Assembly (NCBI GenBank): GCA_963742925.1
Contig: CAVUNV010000007.1
Span: 62,001 to 126,000, forward strand
Source: PALSA-612 sp963742925
GTDB lineage: Bacteria; Actinomycetota; Thermoleophilia; Gaiellales; Gaiellaceae
DNA length: 64,000 bases
Direction of reading: 5' to 3'
The position numbers and the translations under genes were made by a program. Below, one piece after another: positions 48,919 through 58,327 of this stretch. The notes below the pieces were generated by a model. The model was given only the letters and a program-made list of their open reading frames with translations, ran no database searches and had not been told where the DNA came from. Every line of letters begins with the position of its first letter. The stretch's first letter is position 1.

Positions 48919-49844
48919 GCGACGCGAGGGGGTCAGACCCCCTGCCGGCCGACCCTCAGCCGGCCCCCGGGCTGTCGGTGGTGATCGCATCCGTCAACGG
49001 CATGCCGTATCTGGCCAGGTGCCTGGAAGCGCTCGCAGAGCACTGCCCGCGGGCCGAGGTGGTCGTGGCGGACTGTACGGACGAGCCGACGCGCGCCTCG
49101 GTCCGGGAGACGTGGCCGACGGTGACGCTGCTCTCGTTCGACGAGCCGAAGACGATCCCGGAGCTGCGCGCGGCGGGCGTGTTCGCCGCACAGGCGCCGG
49201 TCGTGGCGCTGATCGAGGACCACTGCCTCGTCACCGCGGGCTGGTCCGACCGGCTCCTCGCCGCCCAGGCCGACGGGCACGGAGTCGCCGGCGGGCCGAT
49301 CCGGAACGTCGTCACCGACCGCATCCGCGACTGGGCCGCGTTCTTCTGCGAGTACAGCGCCGTCATGGAGCCGATGCCCCGCGGCATCGTCCCGGGTCTT
49401 CCGGGGATGAACGTCTCCTACAGCCGTCCGGCGCTCGAAGCCATCGACGACCTGCTCCGTGAAGGCCGCTGGGAGGGCTGGCTCCATCCCCGCCTCCAGC
49501 AGCGCGGCTTCGACCTCTGGTGCGAGCCCGAAGCGGTCGTCGAGCACGACAAGGATTTCGACCTGTCCGAGTTCCTCTCGCAGCGCTATCACTACTCCCG
49601 CTCGTACGCAGGCATGCGCAATCCGGAGCTCGGCCGGCGCCGGGTCCTCTACGCGCTCGCGACGCCGCTGCTCATCCCGCTGCTCTACGCGCGCATGGCG
49701 CGAAACGTGTTCTCGCGCCGCCGCTGGCGCGGCAGATTCCTCGTCGCGTCGCCGCTGATCCTCGCGTACGTGACCGTCTGGGCCTTCGGCGAGGCGATCG
49801 GCTATGCGTTCGGCGGCGGACGCAGCCTCCTGAAGGTCCGCTAG
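48915..49844 (+). CDS. Glycosyltransferase family 2
   Basis: 309-aa membrane-associated glycosyltransferase. LSVVIASVNGMPYLARCLEAL, VVVADCTDEPTR, VVALIEDHCLVTAGW (the DxD-like EDH) and GLPGMNVSYSRPAL follow the GT2 order; two hydrophobic stretches near the C-terminus (ALATPLLIPLLYARMA and FLVASPLILAYVTVWAFGEA) anchor it. Paralogue of the preceding gene, ATG overlapping its stop. Confidence 0.85.
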   Translation: MSDARGSDPLPADPQPAPGLSVVIASVNGMPYLARCLEALAEHCPRAEVVVADCTDEPTRASVRETWPTVTLLSFDEPKTIPELRAAGVFAAQAPVVALIEDHCLVTAGWSDRLLAAQADGHGVAGGPIRNVVTDRIRDWAAFFCEYSAVMEPMPRGIVPGLPGMNVSYSRPALEAIDDLLREGRWEGWLHPRLQQRGFDLWCEPEAVVEHDKDFDLSEFLSQRYHYSRSYAGMRNPELGRRRVLYALATPLLIPLLYARMARNVFSRRRWRGRFLVASPLILAYVTVWAFGEAIGYAFGGGRSLLKVR

Positions 49845-49853
49845 AGAACCGGC

Positions 49854-51039
49854 ATGAGAATCGGCGTCGACGCGACGAGCTGGGTGAACCGGCGCGGCTA
49901 CGGCCGCTTCGCCCGGAACGCGCTCGGCCGGCTCGTCGACCTCGACCGAGAGACGCACTACGTCTTCGTCATCGACGAGGCCGGCGCCGAGGCGGCGGAG
50001 CTGCCGGCCGGCTCGGAGATCCTCCGCGTGGCCGTCTCGCGCCCCCCTGCCGAAGCGGCGTCGGCCGCCTCGTACCGGTCGCCCGCCGATCTCGTGCGGC
50101 TCGGCGCGGCCGTCTCGCGTGCGGGGTTCGACGCGTTCCTGTTCCCGTCGCTCTACACCTACTTCCCGTCCGTGCGCGTGCCGACGGTCGTCGGGGTGCA
50201 CGACCTGATCGCGAACGACTTTCCTGACCTGGTCTTCCCGGACCGGCGGGCGCGCACCTTCTGGCAGATCAAGCAGCGGCTCGCGGTCACGCTCGCGCGG
50301 CGGCTGTTCACCGTCTCCGAGGCGTCGCGTGAGGAGATCTCGAGGCGGCTACGGGTGAGCTGCGGAGCGGATCGCGGTCGTGCCCGAGGCTCCCGACCCG
50401 ATCTTCTCTCCGCGCCTCGGCGCCGAGCGCGACCGCGGGCTCGCCGAGGCGGGGCTCGAGCCGGGGGACCGGTTCCTGCTCTATGCCGGAGGCATCAACC
50501 CGCACAAGAACGTCGAGACGCTCCTCGACGCCTACGCGTCGATCCGCACGGCGTCGTCGGCTCCGCTCAGGCTCGTGCTCGTGGGGGAGCTGGACGGCGG
50601 CGTCTACTTCTCCGCCGCCCAGGCGGTGCGAGAGCGGATCGCGGCGCTCGGGCTCGACGACGTCCTCCTGCCGGGCCACGTCTCGGACGAGGTGCTCGCC
50701 TGCCTGTACAGCGGTGCCTTCGCCGTCGTCGTGCCGTCGCTCGCGGAGGGCTTCGGCCTTCCCGCCGTGGAGGCCGCCGCGTGCGGCGCCCCGGTCGTGC
50801 TCAGCGACATCGGGCCCCACCGGGAGACGCTCGGCGACGACGCGCTCTACTTCCCGCCGCGCGACGTGAGCGTGCTCGTGGAGCGGATCGGGCAGCTGCT
50901 CGAGTCGGACATGCTCCGCCGCTCGCTCGCGGAGCGGGGGCATCGCCGGGTGGGCCGCTACTCGTGGAACGCGTCGGCGGAGGTGCTGCGCGACCTCGTC
51001 CACGGCGTGGCGCGGGAACGGAAGGGCGGGCATGGCTGA
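49854..51039 (+). CDS. Glycosyltransferase family 4/1 (frameshifted)
   Basis: GT-B transferase. MRIGVDATSWVNRRGYGRFARN to RRLRVS (about residue 169) reads from ATG 49854; one extra base near 50363 shifts the frame, after which RIAVVPEAPDPIFSPRLG leads to the nucleotide-sugar half: LLYAGGINPHKNVETLLDAY, VVPSLAEGFGLPAVEAAACGAPVV (the E-x7-E motif). Joined length about 394 aa. The stop at 51039 overlaps the next ATG. Confidence 0.83.
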
Positions 51040-52285
51040 GCCGCTCTCCTTCTGCATGGTCACGACCTTCTACCCGCCGTTCCACTTCGGCGGCGACGCG
51101 ATGTACGTGTACAGGCTCACGAACGCGCTCGCGCGGCGGGGCCATCGGGTCACGGTCGTGCACAGCGAGGACGCCTACCGCGCGCTGGGGGGAACGGAGC
51201 CCGCCGGTTCCTTCCCGCACGAGCCAGGTGTGACACTGCGACCGCTGCGAACCGCGTTCCCGGCCGGCGCCGCCACCGCCGCCTACGCGACCGGCCGGCC
51301 CATGTTCTACTCCGGTCAGCTGGACGAGGTCTTCCGCGAGCAGCGCTTCGACGTCGTCCACTTCCACAACGTCTCGCTCGCCGGCGGGCCTGCCGTGCTG
51401 CGCTACGGGGACGGCGTCAAGCTGTACACGACGAACGAGCACTGGCTCGTCTGCCCGATGCACGTGCTCTTCCGCGACAACCGCGAGCCGTGCGTCGAGC
51501 CGCACTGCCTCCGTTGCACGCTCGCCTTCCGGCGGCCGCCGCAGCTCTGGCGCTACACGGGGCTGCTGCAGCGTGAGCTGGCCCACGTCGACCTGTTCCT
51601 GTCGCCGAGCAGGTTCACGAAGCAGGCGCACGAGGAGCGCGGCTTTCCCGGGCGGATCCGCCACCTGCCGTACTTCCTGCCGGTCGACGACGCTCCGCCC
51701 GCCGAGCCGGCCGCACGCGACCGCCCGTACTTCCTGTTCGTCGGGCGGCTCGAGCGCCTCAAGGGCGTGCAGGTGCTCCTCGAGGCGTTCCGCACCTACC
51801 GCGCGGCCGACCTGCTGATCGTGGGGGACGGGAACCAGCGCGCCGAGCTGGAGCGCCAGGCGGCAGGCCTCGATCACGTTCGCTTCCTCGGCCGGGCGCA
51901 TCCCTCCGAGCTGCCGCCGCTCTACGCGGGAGCGGTCGCGCTCCTCGTCCCGTCGATCGGCTACGAGGTGTTCGGCATCGTCATCCTCGAAGGCTTCGCG
52001 CAGCGAACACCGGCGATCGTCAACGACCTGGGCGCGCTTCCGGAGGTCGTCCAAGAGGCCGGCGGCGGCCTCGTCTACAGGACGCCGGCCGAGCTCCTCG
52101 AGTCGATGGAGGCGCTCCGAACCGACCCGCAGCGCCGGAAGGACCTGGGAGACGCGGGCCACAGCGCCCTCGGACGGCTGTGGTCGGAACCCGCCCACGT
52201 CGAGTCGTACTTCACCCTGATCGAAGAGGCCCGGCACGTCGCGCAGGAGCGCTCGGCTGCGCCGTCTAAGCTAGGCCGTCCGTGA
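51032..52285 (+). CDS. Glycosyltransferase family 4
   Basis: 417-aa GT-B enzyme: MVTTFYPPFHFGGDAMYVYRL at the acceptor side with a Gly-rich GGDA loop, FDVVHFHNVSLAG, a Cys-rich PCVEPHCLRCTLAFR segment that recurs in this subgroup and may bind metal, and the donor half FLFVGRLERLKGVQVLLEAF, VPSIGYEVFGIVILEGFAQRTPAI. Overlaps both neighbours by 4-8 bases. Confidence 0.9.
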   Translation: MAEPLSFCMVTTFYPPFHFGGDAMYVYRLTNALARRGHRVTVVHSEDAYRALGGTEPAGSFPHEPGVTLRPLRTAFPAGAATAAYATGRPMFYSGQLDEVFREQRFDVVHFHNVSLAGGPAVLRYGDGVKLYTTNEHWLVCPMHVLFRDNREPCVEPHCLRCTLAFRRPPQLWRYTGLLQRELAHVDLFLSPSRFTKQAHEERGFPGRIRHLPYFLPVDDAPPAEPAARDRPYFLFVGRLERLKGVQVLLEAFRTYRAADLLIVGDGNQRAELERQAAGLDHVRFLGRAHPSELPPLYAGAVALLVPSIGYEVFGIVILEGFAQRTPAIVNDLGALPEVVQEAGGGLVYRTPAELLESMEALRTDPQRRKDLGDAGHSALGRLWSEPAHVESYFTLIEEARHVAQERSAAPSKLGRP

Positions 52286-53601
52286 CGGTCTGGGCCAGGT
52301 ACACGAGCTGGACCACCCGCGGCAGGCAGACGAGCTGGGGGAGGGTCGTGCGCAGCTTCGTCGCGCTGGTCTCCGGCGAGAGCGTCGCCCGTCTCTTCGG
52401 CCTCATCGCGACATTGATGCTCGCCCGGCGGCTGCATCCGGCCGGCTTCGGCCTGATCACGCTCGGGATCACGCTCGTCGGCTGGTTCGGGGTCGTCGTC
52501 GACTCGGGCACCGAGACGCTCAACATCCGCGACATCTCCCGCGCGCCGGAGCGCTTCCGCGAGATCGCCGACCGTGTTCTCGGGCTGCGGCTCGCCCTGG
52601 CGGTCGTGGTCGGTGCCGGGTACGCGATCGGCGTCGAGCTGTTCGCGAACTCGAGCGCGAGCCGCTCGGTGCTGCTCCCGTTCGCGCTCGTGATGCCGGC
52701 GGTCGCCCTCAACCTGCGGTGGATGGTGCTCGGCCTCCGGAGAGCTCGCGCCATCGCGATCGGCAACGTCGTCGCCCGGATCGTGTTCCTGATCGGTGTC
52801 GCGCTGCTCGTCTCCAGCCAGCAGGACATCCTGCGCGTGCCGTACCTGCAGGCGCTGAGCGAGCTCGCGTACGGGCTCGTGATCATCGCGATGGTCGCCC
52901 GAGGTTTCGGGGTCACGCGCCCCAGGATCGACCTCGTCGCGTGGAAGGAAACGCTGCGGGGAAGCCTCCCGCTGATGATCCACGGCTTCGCGCGCTCGGC
53001 CCTCGTCACCTCGGACCTGCTGCTGGTCGACCTGCTGCTCGGTCCGCACGACCTGGGTCTCTACGCCGCAGCGTCGAAGACGCCGCTCTTCTTCTCGGCG
53101 GCGATCGGGCTGTTCTCGGTCTCGTTCCTCGCCGGCTACAGCGCAGCCGTGGGCGAGGAAGCCTTCCAGCTGTTCCGCAAGGCCGCCCGCATCCTGCTGG
53201 CGACGAGCCTCGTCGCCGCTGCCGGCCTCAGCGCCGGGGCGCCGCTGATCGTGCCCGTCATCTTCGGCGACCGGTACACAGGAGCGGTCGGAGCGCTGGC
53301 GATCCTGGCCTGGATCCTCCCGCTGATGGCGCTCAACACGCCGTACGCCAACGCCCTGATCGCCGGGAACCGCCAGCTGGCGCTCATGAAGAACACGATC
53401 GTCGGCGCCGTGTTCGCCGTCGCCGGGGGCGTGGTGGGAATCGAGCTGGTCGGGATCGACGGTGCGGCGGTCGTTCGCGTCGCGTCTGCGGCTCTCGTCC
53501 TGTGGCTGAACTACCGCACGGCCTGCACTCACGGACTGGCACCGCGGATCGGGGAGGTCGTCTTCCGGCTGCGGTCCACCCGGGCCCGTGCGCTGAGCTA
53601 G
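52282..53601 (+). CDS. Polysaccharide flippase (Wzx-like, MATE/MOP superfamily)
   Basis: 439-aa protein with about 12-14 hydrophobic helices, expected to flip lipid-linked oligosaccharides. VSGESVARLFGLIATLMLARRLHPAGFGLITLG is the typical first helix pair with the AFG-like motif, and LGPHDLGLYAAASK the central one. GTG 52282 overlaps the previous stop; a TAGGCC lies close upstream. It separates two pairs of glycosyltransferases. Confidence 0.87.
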   Translation: MTVWARYTSWTTRGRQTSWGRVVRSFVALVSGESVARLFGLIATLMLARRLHPAGFGLITLGITLVGWFGVVVDSGTETLNIRDISRAPERFREIADRVLGLRLALAVVVGAGYAIGVELFANSSASRSVLLPFALVMPAVALNLRWMVLGLRRARAIAIGNVVARIVFLIGVALLVSSQQDILRVPYLQALSELAYGLVIIAMVARGFGVTRPRIDLVAWKETLRGSLPLMIHGFARSALVTSDLLLVDLLLGPHDLGLYAAASKTPLFFSAAIGLFSVSFLAGYSAAVGEEAFQLFRKAARILLATSLVAAAGLSAGAPLIVPVIFGDRYTGAVGALAILAWILPLMALNTPYANALIAGNRQLALMKNTIVGAVFAVAGGVVGIELVGIDGAAVVRVASAALVLWLNYRTACTHGLAPRIGEVVFRLRSTRARALS

Positions 53602-53611
53602 CGTCTGCCGT

Positions 53612-54730
53612 CTGCGCTCCTCCGGCCCGCACCTCGGTGTCGACACCCAGCGACTCCTCGGGTCGAGAGCGGGGGTGGCACGCTACCTCGCCTCCCTGTT
53701 GCGCGAGTGGGCGCGCCTGGAGATGCCGTTCGGCCGCGTGACGCTCTTCGCTCCGGCGACGCTTCCCGGGGATGTGCTGCCGGAGCGGCATCCGTTCGAG
53801 ATCAGCGTCGTCCCGGGGCCGTCGCACCGCCTCTGGGGCCAGTGGCAGCTCCCGCGGGCTGCCCGGGGTGTCGACCTCCTGTTCTGCCCGGCCTATGTCG
53901 CGCCCGTCGCCTACTCGGGACGCTATGCCGTCGTCATGCACGATGCGCTGCTGGAGGTGCTTCCGGCCGCGTTCACGCGCAGCGCGCGCCTGCGCCGCGG
54001 GCTCTACCGCCGCTCGGCCCAGCGTGCCGGATGCGTCCTTGCCCCGTCGGCCGCGTCGAAGCGGGATCTCGAGCGCGTGTACGGCCTGGATCCGGCACGC
54101 GTTCACGCCATCCCTCTCGGTGTCGACGAGCGCTTCCGCACCGCGACGGAGGACGACGCCGCCCGCGTGCGCGAGCGGTTCGGGCTCGGGACGAGGCCCT
54201 TCATCCTGTTCGTCGGCAAGTTCTCGAAGCGGCGCAACCTGCCGAACCTGGTGCGGGCGGTTGCGGCGCTCCGCTCCCGCGGCAGCACCGACCACCTGCT
54301 CGTGCTCGCCGGGGAAGACCATTACGGCCTGCGCCTCGAGGAGCTCGGACAGGCGATCGGAATGGGTGACGGGCTCCGTGTGCTGGGCTTCGTGCCCGAC
54401 GACGACCTGCCTGCCCTCTATCGCGCTGCAGAGGTCTTCGCCTACCCGTCGGACTACGAGGGCTTCGGTCTTCCGGTTCTCGAGGCGATGGCGGCCGGAA
54501 CCCCGGCTGTCACGCTCGACAACTCGGCTCTGGCCGAGGTCGCGGGCGACGCGGCCGTCCTGCTCGGAAGCGCCGGCGTCGAGGAGTTGACGGACGCCCT
54601 GGAGCGACTGGCAGCCGACCCGGCGCTACGGGCGCGATATGCCGAGCGAGGACGCGCGCGGGCGGCGGACTTCACCTGGGCGGAGACCGCACGGCAGACA
54701 CTCGCGACGCTGTTCGACGCAACGACGTGA
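53612..54730 (+). CDS. Glycosyltransferase family 4/1, start uncertain
   Basis: GT-B enzyme. The donor half is clear: FILFVGKFSKRRNLPNLVRAV, VLGFVPDDDLPALYRAAEVF, YPSDYEGFGLPVLEAMAAGTPAV. The first normal start, GTG 53675, would cut off the beginning; the sequence LGVDTQRLLGSRAGVARYLA in frame upstream is exactly the expected N-terminus, and no ATG/GTG/TTG precedes it after the stop at 53594. CTG 53612 lies 7 bases after TAGCGT (53599-53604), the spacing of other leaderless starts here, so I use it; an unseen base error is the alternative. Confidence 0.72.
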   Translation: MRSSGPHLGVDTQRLLGSRAGVARYLASLLREWARLEMPFGRVTLFAPATLPGDVLPERHPFEISVVPGPSHRLWGQWQLPRAARGVDLLFCPAYVAPVAYSGRYAVVMHDALLEVLPAAFTRSARLRRGLYRRSAQRAGCVLAPSAASKRDLERVYGLDPARVHAIPLGVDERFRTATEDDAARVRERFGLGTRPFILFVGKFSKRRNLPNLVRAVAALRSRGSTDHLLVLAGEDHYGLRLEELGQAIGMGDGLRVLGFVPDDDLPALYRAAEVFAYPSDYEGFGLPVLEAMAAGTPAVTLDNSALAEVAGDAAVLLGSAGVEELTDALERLAADPALRARYAERGRARAADFTWAETARQTLATLFDATT

Positions 54731-55473
54731 AAAGCGTTCCCCCCGACTACTACCGCCGCCTCGACGAGGCCGAGCGCACCCACTGGTTCCACCGCGGCAT
54801 GGAGCGGATCGCTGCGGCGCTCCTGGGCGACCGGCTCTCCGGCCAGGGGCTCGCGCTGTTCGACGCGGGCTGCGGAACCGGCGGCTTCCTCCGCTTCGCG
54901 CGCGACCTCGGAGTGTTCGGGCGACTGTGCGGCGTGGACCTGAGCGCAGAGGCGATCGAGCTTGCACGGCAGCGTCTGCCCGAGGCGGAGCTGCACGTGG
55001 GGCCGCTGACCGCGGTGCCGTTCGACGACGCGTCCTTCGACGTGGTCGCGCTCAACGACGTGCTCCAGCACATCGAGGAGACCGAGGTGAAGACCAGTCT
55101 GCGCGAGCTTCGCCGCGTGACGAAGCCGGAAGGAGCGCTGCTCGTCCGCACCAACGGCGCCCGTCGTCCCGAGCGGCCCCGCAGTGATTGGCGTCTCTAC
55201 AGCCGCGGCGCGTTGGCCGCCGAGCTCACGCGCGGAGGCTTCCGCGTCGAGCGCGTCACGTACGCGAACACTGCCGTGTCGCTCCTGCGCGCGGCTCGCG
55301 GCCTGACGCCGAAGCCGCCGACTGAGACGAGCGCCGGCATCCCGCCGCCGTCCGGCCCCCTGGCCACCGCCGTCGGCTCCCGGCTGCTCGAGCTCGAGGC
55401 GCACTACCTCGCCCGCCCGGGCCGCACACTCCCGTACGGTCACACGCTCCTCGCGGTGGCGAGGCCGGCGTGA
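54727..55473 (+). CDS. SAM-dependent methyltransferase (class I)
   Basis: 248 aa. YYRRLDEAERTHWFHRGMERI is the N-terminal cap, LFDAGCGTGGFLRFARDLG the SAM motif, DVVALNDVLQHIEETE motif post-II. Such enzymes in glycan clusters methylate sugars or lipid carriers. GTG 54727 overlaps the glycosyltransferase stop and its TGA overlaps the next methyltransferase. Confidence 0.85.
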   Translation: MKSVPPDYYRRLDEAERTHWFHRGMERIAAALLGDRLSGQGLALFDAGCGTGGFLRFARDLGVFGRLCGVDLSAEAIELARQRLPEAELHVGPLTAVPFDDASFDVVALNDVLQHIEETEVKTSLRELRRVTKPEGALLVRTNGARRPERPRSDWRLYSRGALAAELTRGGFRVERVTYANTAVSLLRAARGLTPKPPTETSAGIPPPSGPLATAVGSRLLELEAHYLARPGRTLPYGHTLLAVARPA

Positions 55474-56120
55474 GCGCGAGTGACTTCTTCGACGCCGAGG
55501 CGGAGCGATACGACGCGTCGTACGAGACGGAGGACTGGGGCGGCCGGTTCCTCCGAACACGGCTCGAGGCCGCGCTGGCCGCGCTCGGCGACGGGCCCGG
55601 CAGCATCCTCGACGCGGGGATGGGCGGCGGGCGCCTCGCGTCCGAGCTCGACGCCCGTGGCTGGACCGTGACCGGCGTCGACAGCTCGGCGCGGATGGTC
55701 GAGCTCGCCCGGCAGCGCCTGCCCCACCTGGCAGACCGGCTGCTCGAGGCCGATCTGGCGGCGTTGCCGTTCGCCGCGGACAGCTTCGACGCCGTCGTCG
55801 CCACCGGTGCGCTCGAGTACGTCGGCGACCTCGCGCGTGGGCTCGGGGAGCTCGCGCGCGTGCTCCGGCCCGGCGGGCGAGCCGTCGTCAGCTTTCCGAA
55901 CTACCGCTCGCCGCACGCCCTGTGGAGGCGGTTCGCGCTCTACCCGGCCGCGCGGCTCGCCAAGTCGGTGTTGCCGCTTGCCCGGCCGGCACCGATGCGG
56001 CCGCTGCACCCCATCACGCCGGCTGCGTTCGAGCGCGCTCTCGTCACGGCCGGGCTCCGGATCGGCGAGCGTGGACGCATCGGCCCTCAGCTCCTGTTCG
56101 CGGCGGAGAAAGCTCCCTAG
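55470..56120 (+). CDS. SAM-dependent methyltransferase (class I)
   Basis: 216 aa. FFDAEAERYDASYETEDW, SAM motif ILDAGMGGGRLASELDARG, DAVVATGALEYVGDLARGL and VLRPGGRAVVSFPN follow the ubiE/Coq5-type pattern. GTG start overlaps the preceding stop. Ends four bases into the convergent Gfo/Idh gene. Confidence 0.87.
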   Translation: MSASDFFDAEAERYDASYETEDWGGRFLRTRLEAALAALGDGPGSILDAGMGGGRLASELDARGWTVTGVDSSARMVELARQRLPHLADRLLEADLAALPFAADSFDAVVATGALEYVGDLARGLGELARVLRPGGRAVVSFPNYRSPHALWRRFALYPAARLAKSVLPLARPAPMRPLHPITPAAFERALVTAGLRIGERGRIGPQLLFAAEKAP

Positions 56121-57181
56121 GAGGGCGTGAGCGCGACGCGGGCGCCGGTGTCGCCCGACCGGTAGGCGGCCTCGACGATTTCGAGCGTCGTCCGGGCCTC
56201 GCGTGCGCTCGACGGTGGCTCTCGATTCGCCTCGAAGGCCGCCACGACCTTCTCGAACAGCCGCCGTGTCGCCTCCGGGCCCACGTCGCGCGGGTCACGT
56301 GCGAGCGTCGTGTGCCGGAGCCCGCGCTCCATCCAGGCGAGCCCGCCCTGTGCGAACTCGACCTTCAGGCCGGTGCGCTCGGCCCGCTTCTTCCCGAGCT
56401 TGAGCAGCGCGCGGCCGCCGTGGGAGGCCCGTAGCGACGCGTGCTCGCAGTCGAGACGCACCTCCAGGTAGCGCGTGCCGCCGGCGCACAGTCGATCGAT
56501 CGTGATCTGAGCCAGACGACCGCTCGGAAAGTCGAGGGTGACGAGCTGGATCGCATCGGCATCGTGCTCGGTCGCCAGCCCACTCGATCGCTGGGCGTAA
56601 ACGCCGGCCGGCTGCTCCTCGTAGAGGTGCAGGAGCAGGTCGACGAGGTGGACGCCTCCTTCGAACAGTGTCCGGTTCGGCATCGCTGCACGCCACTCGA
56701 CCGGCTCGTCCCACGGGGCGAGGTTCATCAGCTGCCACATCTGGCAGAAGACGAGCCGCCCGGCCTCATCGGAGCCGATCTGCTGCTTGAGCGCCGCGAA
56801 GATCGGGAACTCGCGGTACTGGTGGTTGACCGCCACCTGCCGGCCGGCCGCGGCGGCCGCGGCGAGCACCGCGTCCGCTTCGGCCGTGTTCGAGACGAAC
56901 GGCTTCTCGCAGAAGACGTGCGCGCCGGCTGCGAGCGCGCGGAGGCAGAGCTCGGCGTGCGAGTCGGGCGGCGTGGCGACGACGACCGCCTCCGGATGCA
57001 CCCGCTCCATCATCTCGTCGAAGGTCGTGAACGCCGGGGTTCCCGTTGCCTTCTCCCAGCGCTCCCGCTGCTCGGCCGACGGATCGCAGCCGCCGACGAT
57101 CTCGACAGCCTGGAGGCGCTTGACCCCCGGCAGATGGAATGCGTGCGTCGCCCAGCCGAGGCCGGCGTATGCGGTCCTCAT
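56117..57181 (-). CDS. Gfo/Idh/MocA-family oxidoreductase
   Basis: 354-aa NAD(P)-dependent sugar oxidoreductase. AYAGLGWATHAFHLPGVK binds the nucleotide, AHVFCEKPFV carries the conserved Glu-Lys-Pro, VNHQYREFPIFAAL and LFEGGVHLVDLLLHLY the catalytic His-Asp region. ATG 57181 overlaps the stop of the propeller gene upstream, so the two are cotranscribed. Substrate probably a nucleotide sugar or glycan building block. Confidence 0.87.
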   Translation of the reverse strand: MRTAYAGLGWATHAFHLPGVKRLQAVEIVGGCDPSAEQRERWEKATGTPAFTTFDEMMERVHPEAVVVATPPDSHAELCLRALAAGAHVFCEKPFVSNTAEADAVLAAAAAAGRQVAVNHQYREFPIFAALKQQIGSDEAGRLVFCQMWQLMNLAPWDEPVEWRAAMPNRTLFEGGVHLVDLLLHLYEEQPAGVYAQRSSGLATEHDADAIQLVTLDFPSGRLAQITIDRLCAGGTRYLEVRLDCEHASLRASHGGRALLKLGKKRAERTGLKVEFAQGGLAWMERGLRHTTLARDPRDVGPEATRRLFEKVVAAFEANREPPSSAREARTTLEIVEAAYRSGDTGARVALTPS

Positions 57182-58317
57182 CGGGTAGCGCCCTCGAGGC
57201 TGCGCGAGGACGCAAACAGGTTCGCGGCCGCGGGTGGAGGCGCGAATCCCTCCGGGACGACGCCGAGGCCGTACACCGACTCCCCGGCCGCCCCGTCGAT
57301 CTCGATCGTCTCGATGACGCGGCCCTCGTCGAGGTCGACCGCGTGGAGCGCGAGCGGCGCCTGGCTGCCGACGAGGAAGAGCCGGTCTCCGATGCGCGCC
57401 AGCCCCCGCGGAAAGCTCGGGGAGCCGGGAATCGGTACCGACAGGCGCTCGCCTGCGGCTCTCGGATCCCAGACGACGAGCCTCCCCTCGTTCGAGTCGA
57501 GATAGACGATCTCGCCGTCGATCTCCTCGACGTTGTGGTTCGGCACGGTGATACCGGACTGCCGGAGCACGACTCGCGGCGTGCCCTGATCGGGAAGCGC
57601 CACGACCGCGAACGACGACCCGGCGACCGTGCTGGCCGGGACGGGCGTGGGCTTCGTCGGCAGCGGGCGCGACAGTCCGATGCGGGAGAGCTTGCGGGCG
57701 AGCGCCGCCTTCCTGAGCCGCTGGCTGACGACGGACGGGCTCAGGATCCGCCCGAACGAGAGCAGCAGACCGTCGGCGCCGCGCGCGACCCCGTTCAGGT
57801 GCACGATGTTGTGCACCCCTTGCTGCGCGATCCGAGGGTCGCGATGGTCGAGCCCGGGGTCGAACGGCGGCAGCGAGTCGAATCCGAGCGCCGAGACGAG
57901 CTCCGGGTCGGAGCGCCAGCTCCACGTCTCGATGGGATCGCCGCTCCAGGTGACCTTCAGCAGCAGGTCGCACGCCGTGCAGGTGATCCAGATCCCGTCC
58001 TCGACGGCGAGGACGTCGTGAACGGCCCCCATCAGCGGATGGGTGAACTCATCCAGGATCGACCACCCGCGGTCGAAGACGAAGATCCTCTCCGAGTTCG
58101 CGACCACCATCCGCTCGCCGTGGCTCGAGACGCCCTTGGCACCGCGGAGGCCGCCGCGGGGATTCGGGTCGTCCGCGCGGCGCGAGCTCTCGGGTATCGG
58201 CGCGCTCAGGGTGACGAGACCGGCCTCCAGGTCGACGACCCGGAAGTAGCCGCTGAAGTCCGCCGCCCCTGCGTAGCGCACGGCAGAGGTGACGGCGATC
58301 CTGAGGGGCGGAAGCAC
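57178..58317 (-). CDS. Beta-propeller protein of unknown function (DUF4915-like)
   Basis: 379 aa, no signal peptide. Repeated blades such as GKGVSSHGERMVVANSERIFVFDR, AVHDVLAVEDGIWITCTACDLLLKV, VVYLDSNEGRLVVWDPR and RIGDRLFLVGSQAPLALHAVDL suggest a six-bladed propeller; DUF4915 similarity is from memory. GTG 58317 lies 7 bases after TAGGCT (58325-58330), a box formed from the upstream TAG stop. It may be an enzyme or a binding scaffold for a glycan. Confidence 0.65.
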   Translation of the reverse strand: MLPPLRIAVTSAVRYAGAADFSGYFRVVDLEAGLVTLSAPIPESSRRADDPNPRGGLRGAKGVSSHGERMVVANSERIFVFDRGWSILDEFTHPLMGAVHDVLAVEDGIWITCTACDLLLKVTWSGDPIETWSWRSDPELVSALGFDSLPPFDPGLDHRDPRIAQQGVHNIVHLNGVARGADGLLLSFGRILSPSVVSQRLRKAALARKLSRIGLSRPLPTKPTPVPASTVAGSSFAVVALPDQGTPRVVLRQSGITVPNHNVEEIDGEIVYLDSNEGRLVVWDPRAAGERLSVPIPGSPSFPRGLARIGDRLFLVGSQAPLALHAVDLDEGRVIETIEIDGAAGESVYGLGVVPEGFAPPPAAANLFASSRSLEGATR

Positions 58318-58327
58318 GGATCGGAGC

